This document shows, one piece after another, positions 1 through 11,221 of a stretch of DNA of 64,000 nt. Source of the stretch: Sequoia sempervirens (Eukaryota > Streptophyta > Pinopsida > Cupressales > Cupressaceae); the NCBI GenBank assembly GCA_007258455.2, contig VDFB02252616.1:124789760-124853759 (forward strand). Reading direction: 5' to 3'. The position numbers and the translations under genes are program-made. The stretch's first letter is position 1. Every line of letters begins with the position of its first letter. The notes beneath the pieces are model-generated. The model saw only the letters and a list, made by a program, of their open reading frames with translations. It ran no database searches and was not told the origin of the DNA.

Positions 1-1146
1 TGTTAAGGAATTCTTTGGGTCTAGAAGGCTCCTTAAGGAATTAAATGCTACTTTTGTGGTCCTTAATCCTAAGAAATATGGGGCTACTCTTTCTATAAAA
101 TCGTATCAAAGGTTTTGACTTCAAGGATCCTTTCTATCCTTCCTTTGTTGATTTCCCCTTAGCAGAATGGTTTTCTATTTGGAAGGAAAATATTAGATTA
201 TATAGTCACTGTCCATGAGAATATTCATTCACTTGTAAAATCTAAAACTGAAGGGTTTCTTCTTAAGCTAGATATATCCAAAGCTTATGATTGTGTTGAT
301 TGGGAGTTTTTATTTAAAATTCTTAGGGTGTTTGGTTTTAGTAGCAGAGTCATTCAGTTGGTGAATCATTTGGTTACTACGGTCTCTACCTCTATTATTG
401 TGAATGGATCTCCTTCTAGATTCTTTCAAAATTCAAGAGGCCTAAGATAGGGTGATCCCATCTCTCCTATTCTATTCACATTAATGGCTGAGAGCCTGGG
501 AAGGAATCTTAAAAGATTGAATTAAACAGAGGTCTCTTGCTGGTCTTAGTCCTTCATCTACTAATTTGATTTGTTCTCACCAACATTTTGTTGATGAAAC
601 TATGATGATGGGAAGATCTACGGTGAATGAGGCTAAGACTTTGAAAAAAAAATTGGGCGTGTATGAGAAGGTGACTGGGTAGATGGTCAATAGAAAGAAG
701 AGCTCCCTTTTTTTCTTCAATACCCCTGAGCATAGACAAGTCAATATTGCAAGAATCCTTGGTTGCAGAGTGGAATCCTTACCTTCTACTTATCTTGGAC
801 TTCTGCTATGTCTTAAACCTCTGGATTCCTTTTGGTGTTCACTTGTTGATAGGTTTAGAAAGAAGTTGGTAGGATGGAAAGGAGCTCTTTTGAGCCAAGC
901 TGGAAAAATTCAACTTCTTAAAGCTTCTCTTCAAAACCTCCTAGTTCATGCTTTAAGCCTTTTCAAAATTCCTGCTAAATATGCTGAGGCCATTGAAAAG
1001 ATCCAAAAAAGATTCCTTTGGTTTGGTGTGGAGGAAAGAAAGAGAATTCCTCTTATAGGGTGGAATTTGGTTTACAGATCGAAAACCTTGGGGGGTTTAG
1101 GTCTTAGAAAAATCAAAATGATTAATAATACTCTTCTAGCCAAATA
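1..1146 (+). pseudogene. LINE reverse transcriptase domain, broken
   Basis: Early RT block LNATFVVLNPKK is readable near 30-80. The palm core follows at 250-500 (LKLDISKAYDCVDW, then NGSPSRFF and GDPISPILF). The metal-binding motif that is normally F-A-D-D reads F-V-D-E at 587-598, so the second catalytic Asp is lost. In-frame TAG codons occur at 448-450 (in the normally conserved RGLRQGD motif) and 680-682. Each replaces a usual Gln and is explainable by one C-to-T change. The stretch 683-1146 is open and holds the thumb and connection region (STYLGLLL, LLSQAGKIQLLKASLQ, GGLGLRKI). Family assignment is secure. No activity is possible. Confidence 0.85.
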
Positions 1147-1256
1147 AATATGGAGATCCTTCTCGTCTATTGGAGAATGGAGAGATATTTTAAGAAGTAA
1201 ATATATGATCAATTGTGTGTCCCTCAAAGTGTTGCTAGATTCTCCTATTCTACCTT

Positions 1257-1985
1257 ATGGTTCAACTTGCTGGTAGAAAAATCTTGGAATCAAAGATAGG
1301 ATGGCACATTAGAAGCGACAATCAAGCTAGATTCTGGGAGGACAGATGGCTTTTTAAGGAACCCTTCATCAAAATTGAAAGATTCAATAGATGGGTTGAG
1401 TTATGCAAAGCGACTTTTGGGGAGCTTGTCAAAGATTATTGGTATGAAGGAGACTAGGTGGATTTGTGTGTGGTTAGTTAGGAGTTAGCTCAGCTTCAAT
1501 CTTCCTTAAGGGTTGTCAGTTTGGGACAGATTCAACAGGATGATAATCTTGTTTGGATGGACAACCCTTTATGCAACTAATTTGTTTCTTCGATTGTCTC
1601 TTTGTTGTCCCTTTCTCAAGCTCCCCCTCCCTTTTGGTCTAAAGCGTGGATTAAACACTTGACTCCTAAAGTCAATATCTTCTTCTAGATTTTGCTTCAA
1701 AATAAGGTGCTTACGGTGGATAATCTTTGTAAACGAGGATTTCAAATCCCCAATAGATGTTACCTTTGCAAGTGCGAGGCAGAATCAACTAACCACTTGT
1801 TTCTCCACTACTCATTTGTTTCCATAATCTGGGGAAAATTATTAGCCCATTGGAATATCTCTTGGGTGTTTCCCCTATCCATTGAAGATTTCTTTTCACA
1901 ATGGAAAGCTCCATCTCAAAATCCATTCATTCGAAGGTTATGGGATTTTATTTTCCCTTTTGTTGTTTGGGGGGTGTGGAAATAA
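1257..1985 (+). pseudogene. LINE ORF2 zinc-binding (zf-RVT-like) region, broken
   Basis: Downstream of the RT, 1257-1457 reads as the usual linker (KIGWHIRSDNQARFWEDRW). After several stops, 1692-1985 reads as the Cys/His-rich zf-RVT domain of plant LINE ORF2 proteins (LLQNKVLTVDNLCKRGF, then CYLCKCEAESTNHLFLHY). The zinc-ligand pattern C-x2-C ... H-x3-H is visible. A TAG just before the domain (about 1687-1689) sits where Trp is common in this family. The role, known from the family, is nucleic-acid binding after the RT. This copy is interrupted. Confidence 0.75.
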
Positions 1986-2103
1986 CATAATAACAAACTT
2001 TTCAAGGATAAGGAGATGTTGGAGACTAATGTTTTTGAAAAAAAAAAGGCTTATAAAGGAAAACTTCAATGTGATTCCCTAAAAAGCTCTTAACCTTGAA
2101 GTT

Positions 2104-2663
2104 GTGGTGTGTATTCCCTATGATCTAATGATAGAAAATGATTGGAATATTAAAATAGATGTTTCTATGGCATCCAAGCCAACTAAGAAAAGTAGGAAGG
2201 GTGGGTGTTGGACCTTTCCTCCAAATGGTTGGTCTAAGGCCAACTTTGATGGCGCTGCGAAGGGAAATCCAGGGATGGATGGAAGTGGAGGTGTGTTAAG
2301 GGACTCAAATGTTAACTTTATGGCGGCTATGGCCATCTTCCTAGGTCATCAAACCAACCATGTGGTGAAGGCTATAGGAGCTTTTCAAATTTTAAAGTTA
2401 GCTCATAATTTGAATATAAAATACTTATGGATTGAAGGGGAATCTAAAAACATCATTGATTGTCTCCTAGGTAGGACCACCCTCTTGGTCAATAAAGAAT
2501 TGGATTGATGAAGAAAATTATATTCTAGACAAGTTTGATAAAGTTAATTTTTCACACGTCTATAGGGAAGCTAACATCGTGGCAAATTACTTCACAAATG
2601 AGGGGGTAAAGAGGCAAGGATTGAACACATGGAAAAATTTTAGGGATTTGGGAGCTAAATTCG
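2104..2663 (+). pseudogene. LINE C-terminal RNase H (RVT_3-like) domain, broken
   Basis: The frame 2104-2508 contains the signature start of plant LINE RNase H domains (NFDGAAKGNPGMDGSGGVLRD split by glycine turns), with the first catalytic Asp in FDG present. The expected Glu in the A-E-A-x-A-L helix is not seen (the stretch reads KAIGAFQILKLA), and the later D-S pair reads ESK, so the active site is incomplete. A frameshift near 2505 moves the remaining homology to another frame (WIDEENYILDKFDKV, then EANIVANYFTNEGV). Function in the living family is RNA removal from the RNA-DNA hybrid. Confidence 0.75.
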
Positions 2664-2679
2664 GGGCCTTTACTAGATT

Positions 2680-3588
2680 ATGATGTTACACATGGGAAAG
2701 AGGCAAATATATTTAATGATTAAAGGGAAAAGGGTTAAGTACATTGAAATCAAGAGATTTGATGAGGCCGTGTCATATTACTTAGCTAGGAAGAAAAAGC
2801 GACATGCTTTGTGGGTTCATTGGAATGGTTGCGTAAAATTGCAATGGGTGCTCGACACTGGTAGAGTCTACAACAAGGTGCAAATGAAAATGGGGGGATA
2901 GGAAAAGAGTTGAGCCAAATAGCTATGAGGTGCACTCGAGGAATGCTAAGGTCTGGAAGCAAGTTGTAAGAGGTGGTTTGGTTCCATTTCTGGAAAAGAT
3001 TAATGGGCTTGATACTATGGCTACATACTATTTTGAGAAGAACTGAAACAATGGAGAAATAACACTCTTTGGGAGGAAGGTTAAATTGAATGAGCAAATT
3101 ATAGGAGAGGTGACTGGAATGTCCACTGAGGGTGTGAAGTTTTATCATGACAAAAGGTTTTTTGATGAGGCAGTAATCAAATTCCCTAAGAAGGAAAAGG
3201 AGAAAATGAAACTAGTCAAAATTTCCAATAGCTATTTTGAAATAGACACCATCAAAGCACTATGGAGAAAGGTGCTTCGTGTCATAATGGAGTATATTAC
3301 CCTAGACGGTAGATTTACCAGAGTTTATGGTCATCATTTTTCTATCCTTAACCACTTCTGCCATAAGGTACAAATTTCTCTACTTCATTATCTTTTATGT
3401 TCGTTGAGCAATTTAGCCTTGAGGACCACAAGAAAAATCCCATGAGATACTCTATTCTTCATCCTAGTCTTATTAGGTTAATATGTGAACACTATCAAAT
3501 CCTGCCAGCTTTATCCAAACTGGTTGCCTCCACAGTGTCTGAGGAGTATGAAACAAACAATGAGGGTTCAGAGAATCAACCTAACTAG
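2680..3588 (+). pseudogene. Unrecognised transposon-associated ORF (plant transposon protein-like)
   Basis: Three overlapping plus-strand frames (2680-2901, 3086-3445, 3397-3588) read as one protein with frameshifts. An FDEAV motif occurs twice, in RFDEAVSYYLARKKK and FFDEAVIKFPKKEKEK. It is followed by a region rich in aromatic residues and His (YITLDGRFTRVYGHHFSIL, then NHFCHKVQISLLHYLLCSLS). I cannot name the family with confidence. The style resembles proteins annotated as putative plant transposon proteins, often found beside retroelement remnants in plants. It starts directly after the LINE RNase H and may belong to the same or a neighbouring element. Not a host gene on present evidence. 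Confidence 0.4.
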
Positions 3589-3899
3589 GAGATCTAATTG
3601 TTGAAGCTGACTTTTCCTCTGTGTTTTCTAATAAGAAAACCCAACCTAGTAAACCCCAACATGTTAAAGCTAACCTAAGACCTACCTCGATTTCCCAATC
3701 CCCTTAAAGAATATTGCTCTCAAGGGCTTCCCTACCAATAAGTTGGTTTCCTACTCTGTGGACTCTTTGGAGGACAAAGCTGAGAACCCTGAAGCTAGCA
3801 AAAACTCTGTATCTTCCCCTCCTGCCTCTTTTAGAGTTGATGGTACCAAACATCCTAGTTCCCCCAATCTGGATGATGTTAACCTCATTTTAGACTAGG

Positions 3900-4512
3900 T
3901 TTAGACTGGCGATATTCTTGCCTCTACTAGAAATGGAGTTGGTGATATTTTCAGGGTTTTGAAATGGGCCTATCAAGAAAATAATGATCTTAATCACACA
4001 AATAGGGTTCTAAATAGTAAGTTGGAGGAAGTAGAATTGAAGTTGTCCGCTCTTAGCAATGAAGAAGGAAAATAGAAAAAGAACAATACTGGAACGGTAG
4101 AAGATGACATTGAGGACAAGTATAAGACTCTGGAAGCTGAAATTGTCAAAATAAAAAATAACATGAAAACTGTTGTGGAACAAAACAATAAAATGGCTAG
4201 GCACAATGCCATCATCATCAATGCAATGTTTGAAAAGTTGGAAAAGTCACAACAGGGCTTGTTGGTTGTTGACCTGGAAGAGGACAAGGATAAAAGAAAG
4301 AATGAGGACCAAGGTATATAGAAAAGGACCCATGCCAACCTTAAGAGGAAAGTGCCTCCTACTACCCAGATGGTCGAGATCTTAAAGAGGAGGGTTTAGG
4401 AAATCAATGATTTGGAAGCTGAGACAACGGAAACATTAAAGTCCCAAATTTAGTTGCAGGACTAGCATTTTGGCTGGTCTTTTTGGGTCTTTTATGTGGC
4501 CCTCGTTGGTTT
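3900..4512 (+). pseudogene. Coiled-coil ORF remnant running into assembly gap
   Basis: In one plus-strand frame, 3910-4320 reads as charged heptad-rich protein (LNSKLEEVELKLSALSNEE, then KYKTLEAEIVKIKNNMKTV and MFEKLEKSQQ), with in-frame TAGs near 4073 and 4319. The reading resumes as KRKVPPTTQMVEILKRRV. The end before the gap reads AGLFGSFMWPSLV. A coiled coil followed by a short hydrophobic tail recalls accessory ORFs of plant retroelements, but I do not recognise the family. Linked to the preceding ORF by orientation and closeness only. Confidence 0.35.
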
Positions 4513-4513
4513 T

Positions 4514-4613
4514 NNNNNNNNNNNNNNNNNNNNNNNNNNNNNNNNNNNNNNNNNNNNNNNNNNNNNNNNNNNNNNNNNNNNNNNNNNNNNNNNNNNNNNN
4601 NNNNNNNNNNNNN
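4514..4613. other. Assembly gap (100 N)
   Basis: Exactly 100 N, the conventional placeholder for a gap of unknown size. Sequence on the two sides need not be adjacent in the genome. Confidence 0.99.
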
Positions 4614-5930
4614 AGAGATACAAGGAGTGAAGGGATAAAAATATTTTTACCTCCATAGAAAACAAAAATAACAGTTGCATGTATTTTCATTAGAATGATT
4701 TTTTTTTCTTCTTAAAATACTAATTTGATGACAGATATTGATTGCCAGAAGCAGAGAAGTATAAATATAAAAATATCAGTATTCTGAACAGAAATTAGAA
4801 TACCATACTAATCTATTTCTATTAATCTTATTTGAGAAGTCTTGAAAATGTCTCTCTCCATATATTAAAACACTTGTATTGTGTGAACCTCCACATTGAT
4901 CAAACCAACGTGAAGAAGACATAGATAAATCCGAAGAAGCATACATTGGTAAAGTTAAAAAAAGAAACATGAGCAAAGTAAAAATGAGTTTCGAAGAAAA
5001 CATATCAAAATTCATTATAGATGCTTACATGTGAAGAGTTGTGAAAATCTTTAAGATTCTAGGGAAAAAGCAGTGTATCTTTCAGCCTTTAGCATAAACA
5101 AAAATCTGCATATATTTCGTATAGTCTGCGCAGGTTTACAAGCTCTTATCTTTGTAATTACTTTCTTAATTGAATTTTATGACAGAGCAGGCATCAAAAA
5201 TCAAACATACTGTAACCAGTGATTGGGTAAGTTACCGACCTGACAGCGTGTTTTCGGTGATGGGGATTCAAGAGGTGGATAATAAATAAGTCCCTAAGTT
5301 GCCTCGCCTCAGCCAAGTCTTCCTTGCAGTCATGAACCAAGCCTCACATCGAATCCCAGGGGTCTGTGATTGAATTTTTCTAGGACTATTTTTTTCTTCT
5401 GAGAATGAAACTATCTCGAATGAAGTGGAAGAAAGGAGAGAAAAAGAAAAAAACAGAATACAGAACTGGAGCACATTTCCGCACAATTCATCCATCAGCT
5501 TTATAGATAAAACTGTATTAAATTCCTTCCAAACTGTAGTTGAGGTTAGCTTGAAAATTTATTATGGTTGTTGTATTACTATCCACGTGAATAATACAAA
5601 GTCAGTGAATTCAGCAGTAAATTCGGTGTTGGGCGGCTCATGGACGGCTCATGGACAGCTCATTATAGCTTGGTTGGTAACTTCATCAAATTTTTCAATT
5701 AATCATCAATGCCAAAATCTAGCTTGCAAGATTTTGGAGACGTGGTAAGCATTTCAGTTGGTGAGCATTAATTTTTTTTTTTTTTTTTAGCATGTGTATG
5801 CCTTAAGTTTACTAACATGTGAAATATGACATTTACTATTTATGAGTCAATTCCCATTTAAAATAAATTGTTTCATTCATATAGAAAATTAGCATCATAG
5901 TCTGCCAATGTAGTAGAGAGAGAGAGAGGT
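4614..5930. other. Non-coding stretch, probably including the 3' LTR of the 5.9-9.6 kb chromovirus
   Basis: No convincing coding sequence. The right end (minus strand from 5937) begins TGTCACGACC directly after a polypurine tract, so at least the right part should be the 3' LTR of the minus-strand gypsy element. Its far end cannot be fixed without the partner LTR. Contains a short triplication of a GGCTCATGGAC-like unit near 5634-5660, a poly-T run near 5770-5788 and a (GA)n run at 5915-5928. Confidence 0.5.
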
Positions 5931-5937
5931 CGTGACA

Positions 5938-5954
5938 TCCTCCCCCCCTTTAAA
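5938..5954 (-). promoter_or_regulatory. Polypurine tract and 3' LTR junction of the chromovirus
   Basis: On the minus strand a purine run (AAAGGGGGGGAGGA) immediately precedes TGTCACGACC. A PPT followed by TG is the plus-strand priming site and LTR start of LTR retrotransposons. Confidence 0.75.
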
Positions 5955-6057
5955 TTGTGCATCGTCTCGATGCACCTATTGATAAGTTTATAGGAGTAAG
6001 GAGATAGTGTGTGAAAGTAGTTTTAAATAAGAAAGAAATATAATATCTAAATAGTGC

Positions 6058-6514
6058 TTAAAACAAGAAAGGAAATGATTGTTGTAGATCAATTTTATCT
6101 TCCCAAGTAGCATTCTCTTCATCATATTGATCCCACTGTACTTTACTTTGGTCAACCATCCTATTGCGCAATTGGTACTGGCATCTCTCCAAGATTTGAT
6201 ATGGCTCTATTGTTATTTTCCCAGGTTCTTGGACCTGTAATGCATTCCAATTCAAAACATGTTTCTCATTAGGTACATACTTCTTAAGGAGAGATATATG
6301 GAAAACATCATGGATATGACTCAGTTGGGGAGGTAGGGCCAATTTGTAGGCAACCGGGTTTATCTTTTCTATGATTTCGAAGGGTCCCACATAACGGGGT
6401 GCCAACTTTGCCTTCTTACCAAAACTTATAGAGCTTTTATATGGCCTGACCCTTAAGAAAACTTTTTCACCTACTGTGAATTCCCTTTGTGTTCTTTTCG
6501 TATCCGCATAACTT
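6058..6514 (-). pseudogene. Chromovirus integrase C-terminus with chromodomain
   Basis: From about 6510 down to 6058 the frame is open. It reads the integrase C-terminal beta-barrel region (GEKVFLRVRPYKSS, then APRYVGPFEIIEKINPVAY and HDVFHISLLKKYVPN), followed by a chromodomain-like end (LRNRMVDQSKVQWDQYDEEN, ATWED). In the family this tail steers integration toward particular chromatin. The Met-like start at 6405 is internal, because homology continues upstream. A one-base shift near 6515 separates it from the integrase core. The stop at 6058 is probably the natural end of pol, about 120 bases before the PPT. Confidence 0.85.
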
Positions 6515-6587
6515 TTTGTCTGTCTTTTGCTTCCCTTAACCTCTATCTAATTGACCTGATTTGATTTTCCATTTCCTTCAACATATC

Positions 6588-7410
6588 TCATCCAATTACC
6601 ACTCTATCCTCAAGATTATCCCAACTCAAAGGTGTGCGACAAGCTCTTCCATATAGAGCTTCAAATGGAGCCATCCCTAGAGAGACTTGAAAAAAGTTAC
6701 TGTATGCAAACTCTACTAGTGGAAGATATTCTTCCCACTTAGATTGTTGGTCCATACAGTACATACGTAGAAGGTCTTCCACAATTTGACTTGTCCTTTC
6801 AATTTGGCCATCTGTTTCAGGGTGATATGTTGTACTGAAATTTAATTGTGTCCCCAAAGCTGATTGAAGAGTTGTCCAAAACCTTGAAGTGAACCTAGCA
6901 TCCCTATCAGATATGATCTTTTCTGGAATTCCATGTAATCTAAAAATTTCCTTCACAAAACGTTTAGCCAAAGTTGGAGCATCATCTGTTATATTTCCTG
7001 CTATGAAGTGAGCAACCTTGGTAAGTTTGTCAATTACCACCATTATTGTGTTATGCCTATAAGGTGTTGTAGGCAATCCTTGAATAAAATCCATACTAAT
7101 GACCTGCCACTTATGATGTGGTATATCATGGGGGTATAATAATCCTGCAGGTTGGCTATGCTCTGCCTTCACCCTCTGACATTCAAGACATTTAGCTACA
7201 TATCTAGTACTATGTCATTCTTCATTCCTTGCCAAAAATATAGTTTCTTAAGGTCTGAATAGAGTTTGTTTGCCCCAGGGTTTCCTGAATAAGGGGTATT
7301 GTGGGCTTCACTTAAAACCAACTCTCTTAACTCTTTACAGTTTGGAACATATATCCTATTGTTGTATCGAAGCATATTGTCACCATCTAGATTATACCCC
7401 TTTATTCTAG
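6588..7410 (-). pseudogene. Chromovirus integrase zinc-binding and catalytic core
   Basis: 6588-7172 is open and holds the DDE core: first Asp in MDFIQGLPTT, second in IISDRDARF, and Glu in HPETDGQIERT. Upstream, in a shifted frame, the H2C2 zinc-binding module is readable from about 7400 (LRYNNRIYVPN, then EAHNTPYSGNPG, then KCLECQRVK). The second His of the usual H-x-P-x-x-G-H-x-G pattern is Asn here, so zinc binding would be impaired. Frameshift near 7197 and stop near 6585. Role in the family is joining of cDNA to the host chromosome. Confidence 0.88.
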
Positions 7411-7426
7411 GATTAGCTGGATCATT

Positions 7427-9199
7427 TTATAAGGTCGATCTAACCTGCTTATACCATGGATCTTCTTTTTTCCCATTTAGCACTTTTTCTCTAAAAGTGG
7501 TTTTGAATATTACCATATTCATCAAGTGCCTCCTTCTGCTTAGTGCATCTGCAACCCTATTTTCTTTTCCCTTAATATATTCTATCTCAAAATCATATTC
7601 GCTTAGAAATTCTAACCATCTTCTTTGTCTAGCATTCAAGTGAGGTTGCGTGAAGATGTACTTGAGTCCTTGATGGTCAGTTTTTAACTCAAATGGCTTT
7701 CCTAAGAGGAAATCTCTCCATTTCTGAAGAGCATGTATAATTGCTGCAAGTTCCAAATCGTGAGGCACATAGTTTACTTCATGATTTTTCAATTTCCTTG
7801 ATTCATATGCTACCACACCTTCATCCTGAATGAGTACCCCACCAAGACCTTCAATGGAAGCATTTGTCATGACTATGAAGTGTCCATTTGGTTCTGGAAC
7901 CTTTAAGATAGGTGTAGTGGTTAATTTTTCCTTTAAATTTTGAAATGCCTTATCACATTGTTCAGTCCACAAGAATTTCTTACCCTTTCTTTGTAATGAA
8001 GTGATTGGATTTACAATTTTTGAGAATCCTTCTATGAATCTCCTATAATATCCTGCAAGTCCCATAAAACTCCTTACCTCAGACACATTTTTTGGAATTG
8101 GCCATTCCTCTATGGCTTTTATCTTATCTGGATCAACTGCAATACCATCTTCTGAAATGATGTGACCTAAGTAATGTATTTTCTTTTTAAAGAATGCACA
8201 TTTTGATAGTTTCCCATATAGCCTATGTTCTCTCAACCTTTGCAAAATTAACTGAAGATGTGCTAGGTGTTCCTCCTCATTTTTGGAATAAATCAAGATA
8301 TCATCTAAGAAGACCAAGACAAATTTATCCAAGTAATCATGGAACACACTATTCATCAAGTTCATAAAGGCAGCTGGAGCATTAGTCACACCAAAAGGTA
8401 CAACTGTAAACTCATAATGCCCATACCTTGTTCTGAAGGCTGTTTTTGGGATATCTTCTTCCTTTATCCTGAGTTGGTGGTACCCTGATCGAAGATCTAT
8501 CTTAGAAAACACAGTTGCTCCTTTCATTTGTTCAAAGAGATCCTCTATGCGTGGTAAAGGGTACCTATTCTTTATGGTGACTTTGTTAAGCATTCTATAA
8601 TCAATACATAGTCTTAAGGTTCCATCTTTCTTTTTAACAAACAAAACCGGTGCTCCCCAAGGGGATACACTTGGTCTTATGAGACCTTTCCCAAGCAATT
8701 CTTCCAATTGCATCTTGAGTTCTACCAGCTCAGCTGTGTTCATTCGATAGGGTGCCTTAGACACAGGTTCAGCTCTTGGAACTATATCAATGGAGAAGTC
8801 AAATTTTCTTTTTGGGGGTAGCCCTCGTAGTTCTTCTGGAAACACATCACTAAAATCTTGAAGGTAAGGAGAATTTTGGAGGGTCGAAATATCCCCTTCT
8901 TCCTTTTCATCCATGGTAACCATGTATACTAGAGCCCCCTTTCTCTTTTCTCTTTTCATTTGCATAGCAGATATGATTTCCATACTTATAGGTCTATGTT
9001 TCCCTTGAATCACAACCCTTTTTCCTACATCATCTAAACATTCTACCCATTTGTTGTAACAGTCTACATTTGCTTGGTGGTTTGTCAGCCAACTCATTCC
9101 AATGATCACATCATATGATCCTAAAGGTGCCACATAAAGGTCTACCTTTGTATTAAAGTTAGGAAATTGTATTTCTGCATCGGATAGACACTGGGTCAC
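7427..9199 (-). pseudogene. Chromovirus Pol: protease C-terminus, RT and RNase H
   Basis: This is the longest open frame of the window (590 codons). Residues 1-70 continue the protease ([19 protein letters not shown]). RT follows at about 150-340, with the catalytic Y/F-x-D-D motif intact ([14 protein letters not shown]). RNase H lies at about 430-560 ([19 protein letters not shown], then [12 protein letters not shown]). The first RNase H catalytic Asp appears to be Asn ([14 protein letters not shown], where the family usually has TDAS). The frame ends at 7427 by a shift just before the integrase zinc module, and begins after a one-base shift at about 9198. Confidence 0.92.
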
Positions 9200-9570
9200 C
9201 TCTTAACTGCCTTATCCCCATACTGGACTGTCCATGATGATTCCATATGATTAACTTTAAATACATTTTTCCTTACAAATTTAGGTGAAATAAAACATTC
9301 AGATGATCCAGTATCTATTAGAATTGAGACTAGTTTCCCAAAGAGTGTACCTGTAGTCTCTATAGGCACATTTTGGGATCGAGTGGGTTGATTTCTTACT
9401 GTTGCATGAATCCTTTGTGAAGGGCCCTTCTGAGGTTGATTTTCTCTCATCTGACCTTGCATCCTTGGACATTCTCTAGCAAAATGATTCCCTCCACACA
9501 TGAAACATCCACCTGGTGGTCGTCGTTGCATTGGATTTTTAGGCTGGTTATTGCTTGCTTCATTGAAACT
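9196..9570 (-). pseudogene. Gag zinc knuckle plus protease N-terminus
   Basis: One CCHC knuckle (CFMCGGNHFARECP) at residues 9-22 is followed by the aspartic protease with active-site motif DTGSS (VSILIDTGSSECFIS). The frame ends at 9196 after DKAVKR, and the homology continues one base out of frame in the next ORF, so a single-base deletion separates them. Upstream of about 9570 the gag sequence stops and unrelated AT-rich DNA begins. Most of gag is missing. Confidence 0.85.
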
Positions 9571-9659
9571 ATATACATGAAATATAAATTAAAGTATAAG
9601 AAAGTAATGTCTATATATGTAAATGCCAACTTGTATGTCTATTCCATGTATATAGTTTC
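9564..9659. repeat. Short inverted repeat at the truncated end of the chromovirus
   Basis: The 16-base word TGAAACTATATACATG near 9564-9579 recurs as its reverse complement near 9644-9659, about 65 bases away. It coincides with the place where gag homology ends. Confidence 0.6.
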
Positions 9660-9660
9660 A

Positions 9661-11162
9661 CTAGTAGAGAAAGACAAAGACAAACAAAGAAAAAAAGAAA
9701 CACTTCAACAAAATGCATTCTAAAAACTCAAAATTTAGATTTGGTGAGTGCCAAATTTGGTGCTCCGCTTGCCAAATTGATTGCATTCAGAAATACCAAC
9801 CCAAAGGGTTGGATTTTGCCTTGGACATCCTATTTCATACCAAGAATGTGATTTTTTGAAAGGGTTACCAAATTTCACACATTTTTGGCTATGCTCTCCA
9901 TGAAGTTTGCATGTTTTCAATATAAATTTATAAAAAATATCATGATGACGTTAGGCTTTCTCTTAGCTATCTAACCATATAATTTATTTACATTTTAATT
10001 ATGTTAAGATTTTCATACATAACTTCTCTTGTTAGTGCCTCTGTTTTTTGTCAAAAACCAAAATGTGCTAGTTTGCCCAGGCATAGATTTTTACTCATTC
10101 ATCAAATTTTGAAATAAATTAAATTTTAAAAAATAGACTCCATTCTACACGTAATGTTCATTTTCTTGTGAACATCTACTGATTTTAGAAAAAAAAAAAA
10201 AGTAAGAGCCATTTTTAATCTCAACTTGGTGCACATACCCATATTAGAAGTAAAAAATAGCTCAAAATCCTTCAAGCTTATCAAACATGAATACAAAATT
10301 GTCAATACATTGCTAATTTAAATAGAGGAAGCATATTAACATTTAAGTTGATAGTGATTAATGGGTTATAACCTGAGTAAGGTAAAAAAGACCTTACCCA
10401 CTTGATGAAGTTCCAAACCCTAGATTTTTTTTTTTTTCAACAGATACATTTACAAAGCCTTCATTAGATGTTAGTGACAATAAAGGACACAAAAATATGC
10501 ATCAATGCTTGTAAAACCTAAAATATTTTGAGAACGATCAAGGCACACTGAATTTTTTTTTAAAAAAGAAAAATTATATTTATAAACCTTACATGTTGGA
10601 CATGTCCCCTTCAATGACACCATACACGATGTCTCTCCTCCTATTGGACACAACACATTGGAAGCCTATTGCAAGGCGGTGGAGGATGGGAAAATGTTAA
10701 GACTTTAGGTTTATGTTTGAATGCATATTAGAGATAGGGATTTTAGGGTTAGGTTTAAAATGTTTAGTAAATTGTAATTTTGTAATAGTTTGTAGACTTA
10801 AATTTATGTCTAGGAATAAGATATAATAGTTTTATAACGATTCAAGAATATGAGCAATTTTTAATTATTTAATTATTATATTGTGTTATATAATTTAATA
10901 TTATCATGTGTTCATATTTGAGTGTTTAAGTAAATGATTTTTGTGAGAATATGTTCAACTATTGGTGCAAATGAAATTGAGGATGGAGTGTGGTAATTGA
11001 CTATAGTGGGTAAGGAGTTCCAAAAGTGGTGTTTTGAACACCTTTTAATGGCTATGCATAATAGAGGCATCAAAATTGATGATGACAATTTCAAACTTTA
11101 GGTTTAAGTAGTCAACTATCCAAAGAAGTTGCTATAATTTTTTTATAGTTTTTCAACATTGA
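9661..11162. other. AT-rich non-coding DNA
   Basis: No supported gene, RNA or element. Short ORFs here are low-complexity noise. Contains poly-A and poly-T runs near 10188, 10425 and 10552. Confidence 0.6.
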
Positions 11163-11221
11163 CACATAGGATTTCTAGAGGCGCAAATTTACGATGCATG
11201 AGTACTAGGTCCTCTCCCCTA
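11163..11221. mobile_element. Right-end fragment of the GGGGAGAGGACC MITE family
   Basis: These 59 bases align along their length with the right end of the intact copy at 18536-18594 (same order CACATAGGAT, CGCAAA, TACTAGGTCC, TCCCC-TA). The left half is not recognisable. Confidence 0.65.

Larger units (their letters stand above)
1..2690 (+). mobile_element. Degenerate plant LINE (non-LTR retrotransposon), 3' part of ORF2
   Basis: The plus strand carries, in order, a reverse transcriptase, a plant LINE zinc-binding domain (zf-RVT type) and a C-terminal RNase H, which is the ORF2 layout of plant L1-like LINEs. The 5' part lies outside the window. The frame is broken by many stops and shifts, so the copy is dead. 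The tail after the RNase H has no clear poly(A), so the 3' boundary near 2690 is approximate. Confidence 0.85.
5931..9570 (-). mobile_element. Ty3/gypsy chromovirus, truncated and frameshifted
   Basis: Reading on the minus strand from high to low coordinates: CCHC zinc knuckle, protease, RT, RNase H, integrase, chromodomain-like C-terminus, polypurine tract and LTR start. Protease before RT and integrase last is the Ty3/gypsy order. The chromodomain-type tail places it among chromoviruses. Most of gag and the 5' LTR are missing beyond about 9570, so the copy is truncated as well as mutated. Frameshifts or stops occur near 9198, 7428, 7197, 6585, 6546 and 6515. Confidence 0.9.

Noticed and set aside
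4436..4690. ORFs spanning the first N run
   Set aside because: They are artefacts of translating through the 100-N gap.
5225..5345. Possible tRNA or SINE (box-B-like TCGAATCCCAG)
   Set aside because: No box A at the right distance and no cloverleaf could be drawn. Kept as plain non-coding DNA.
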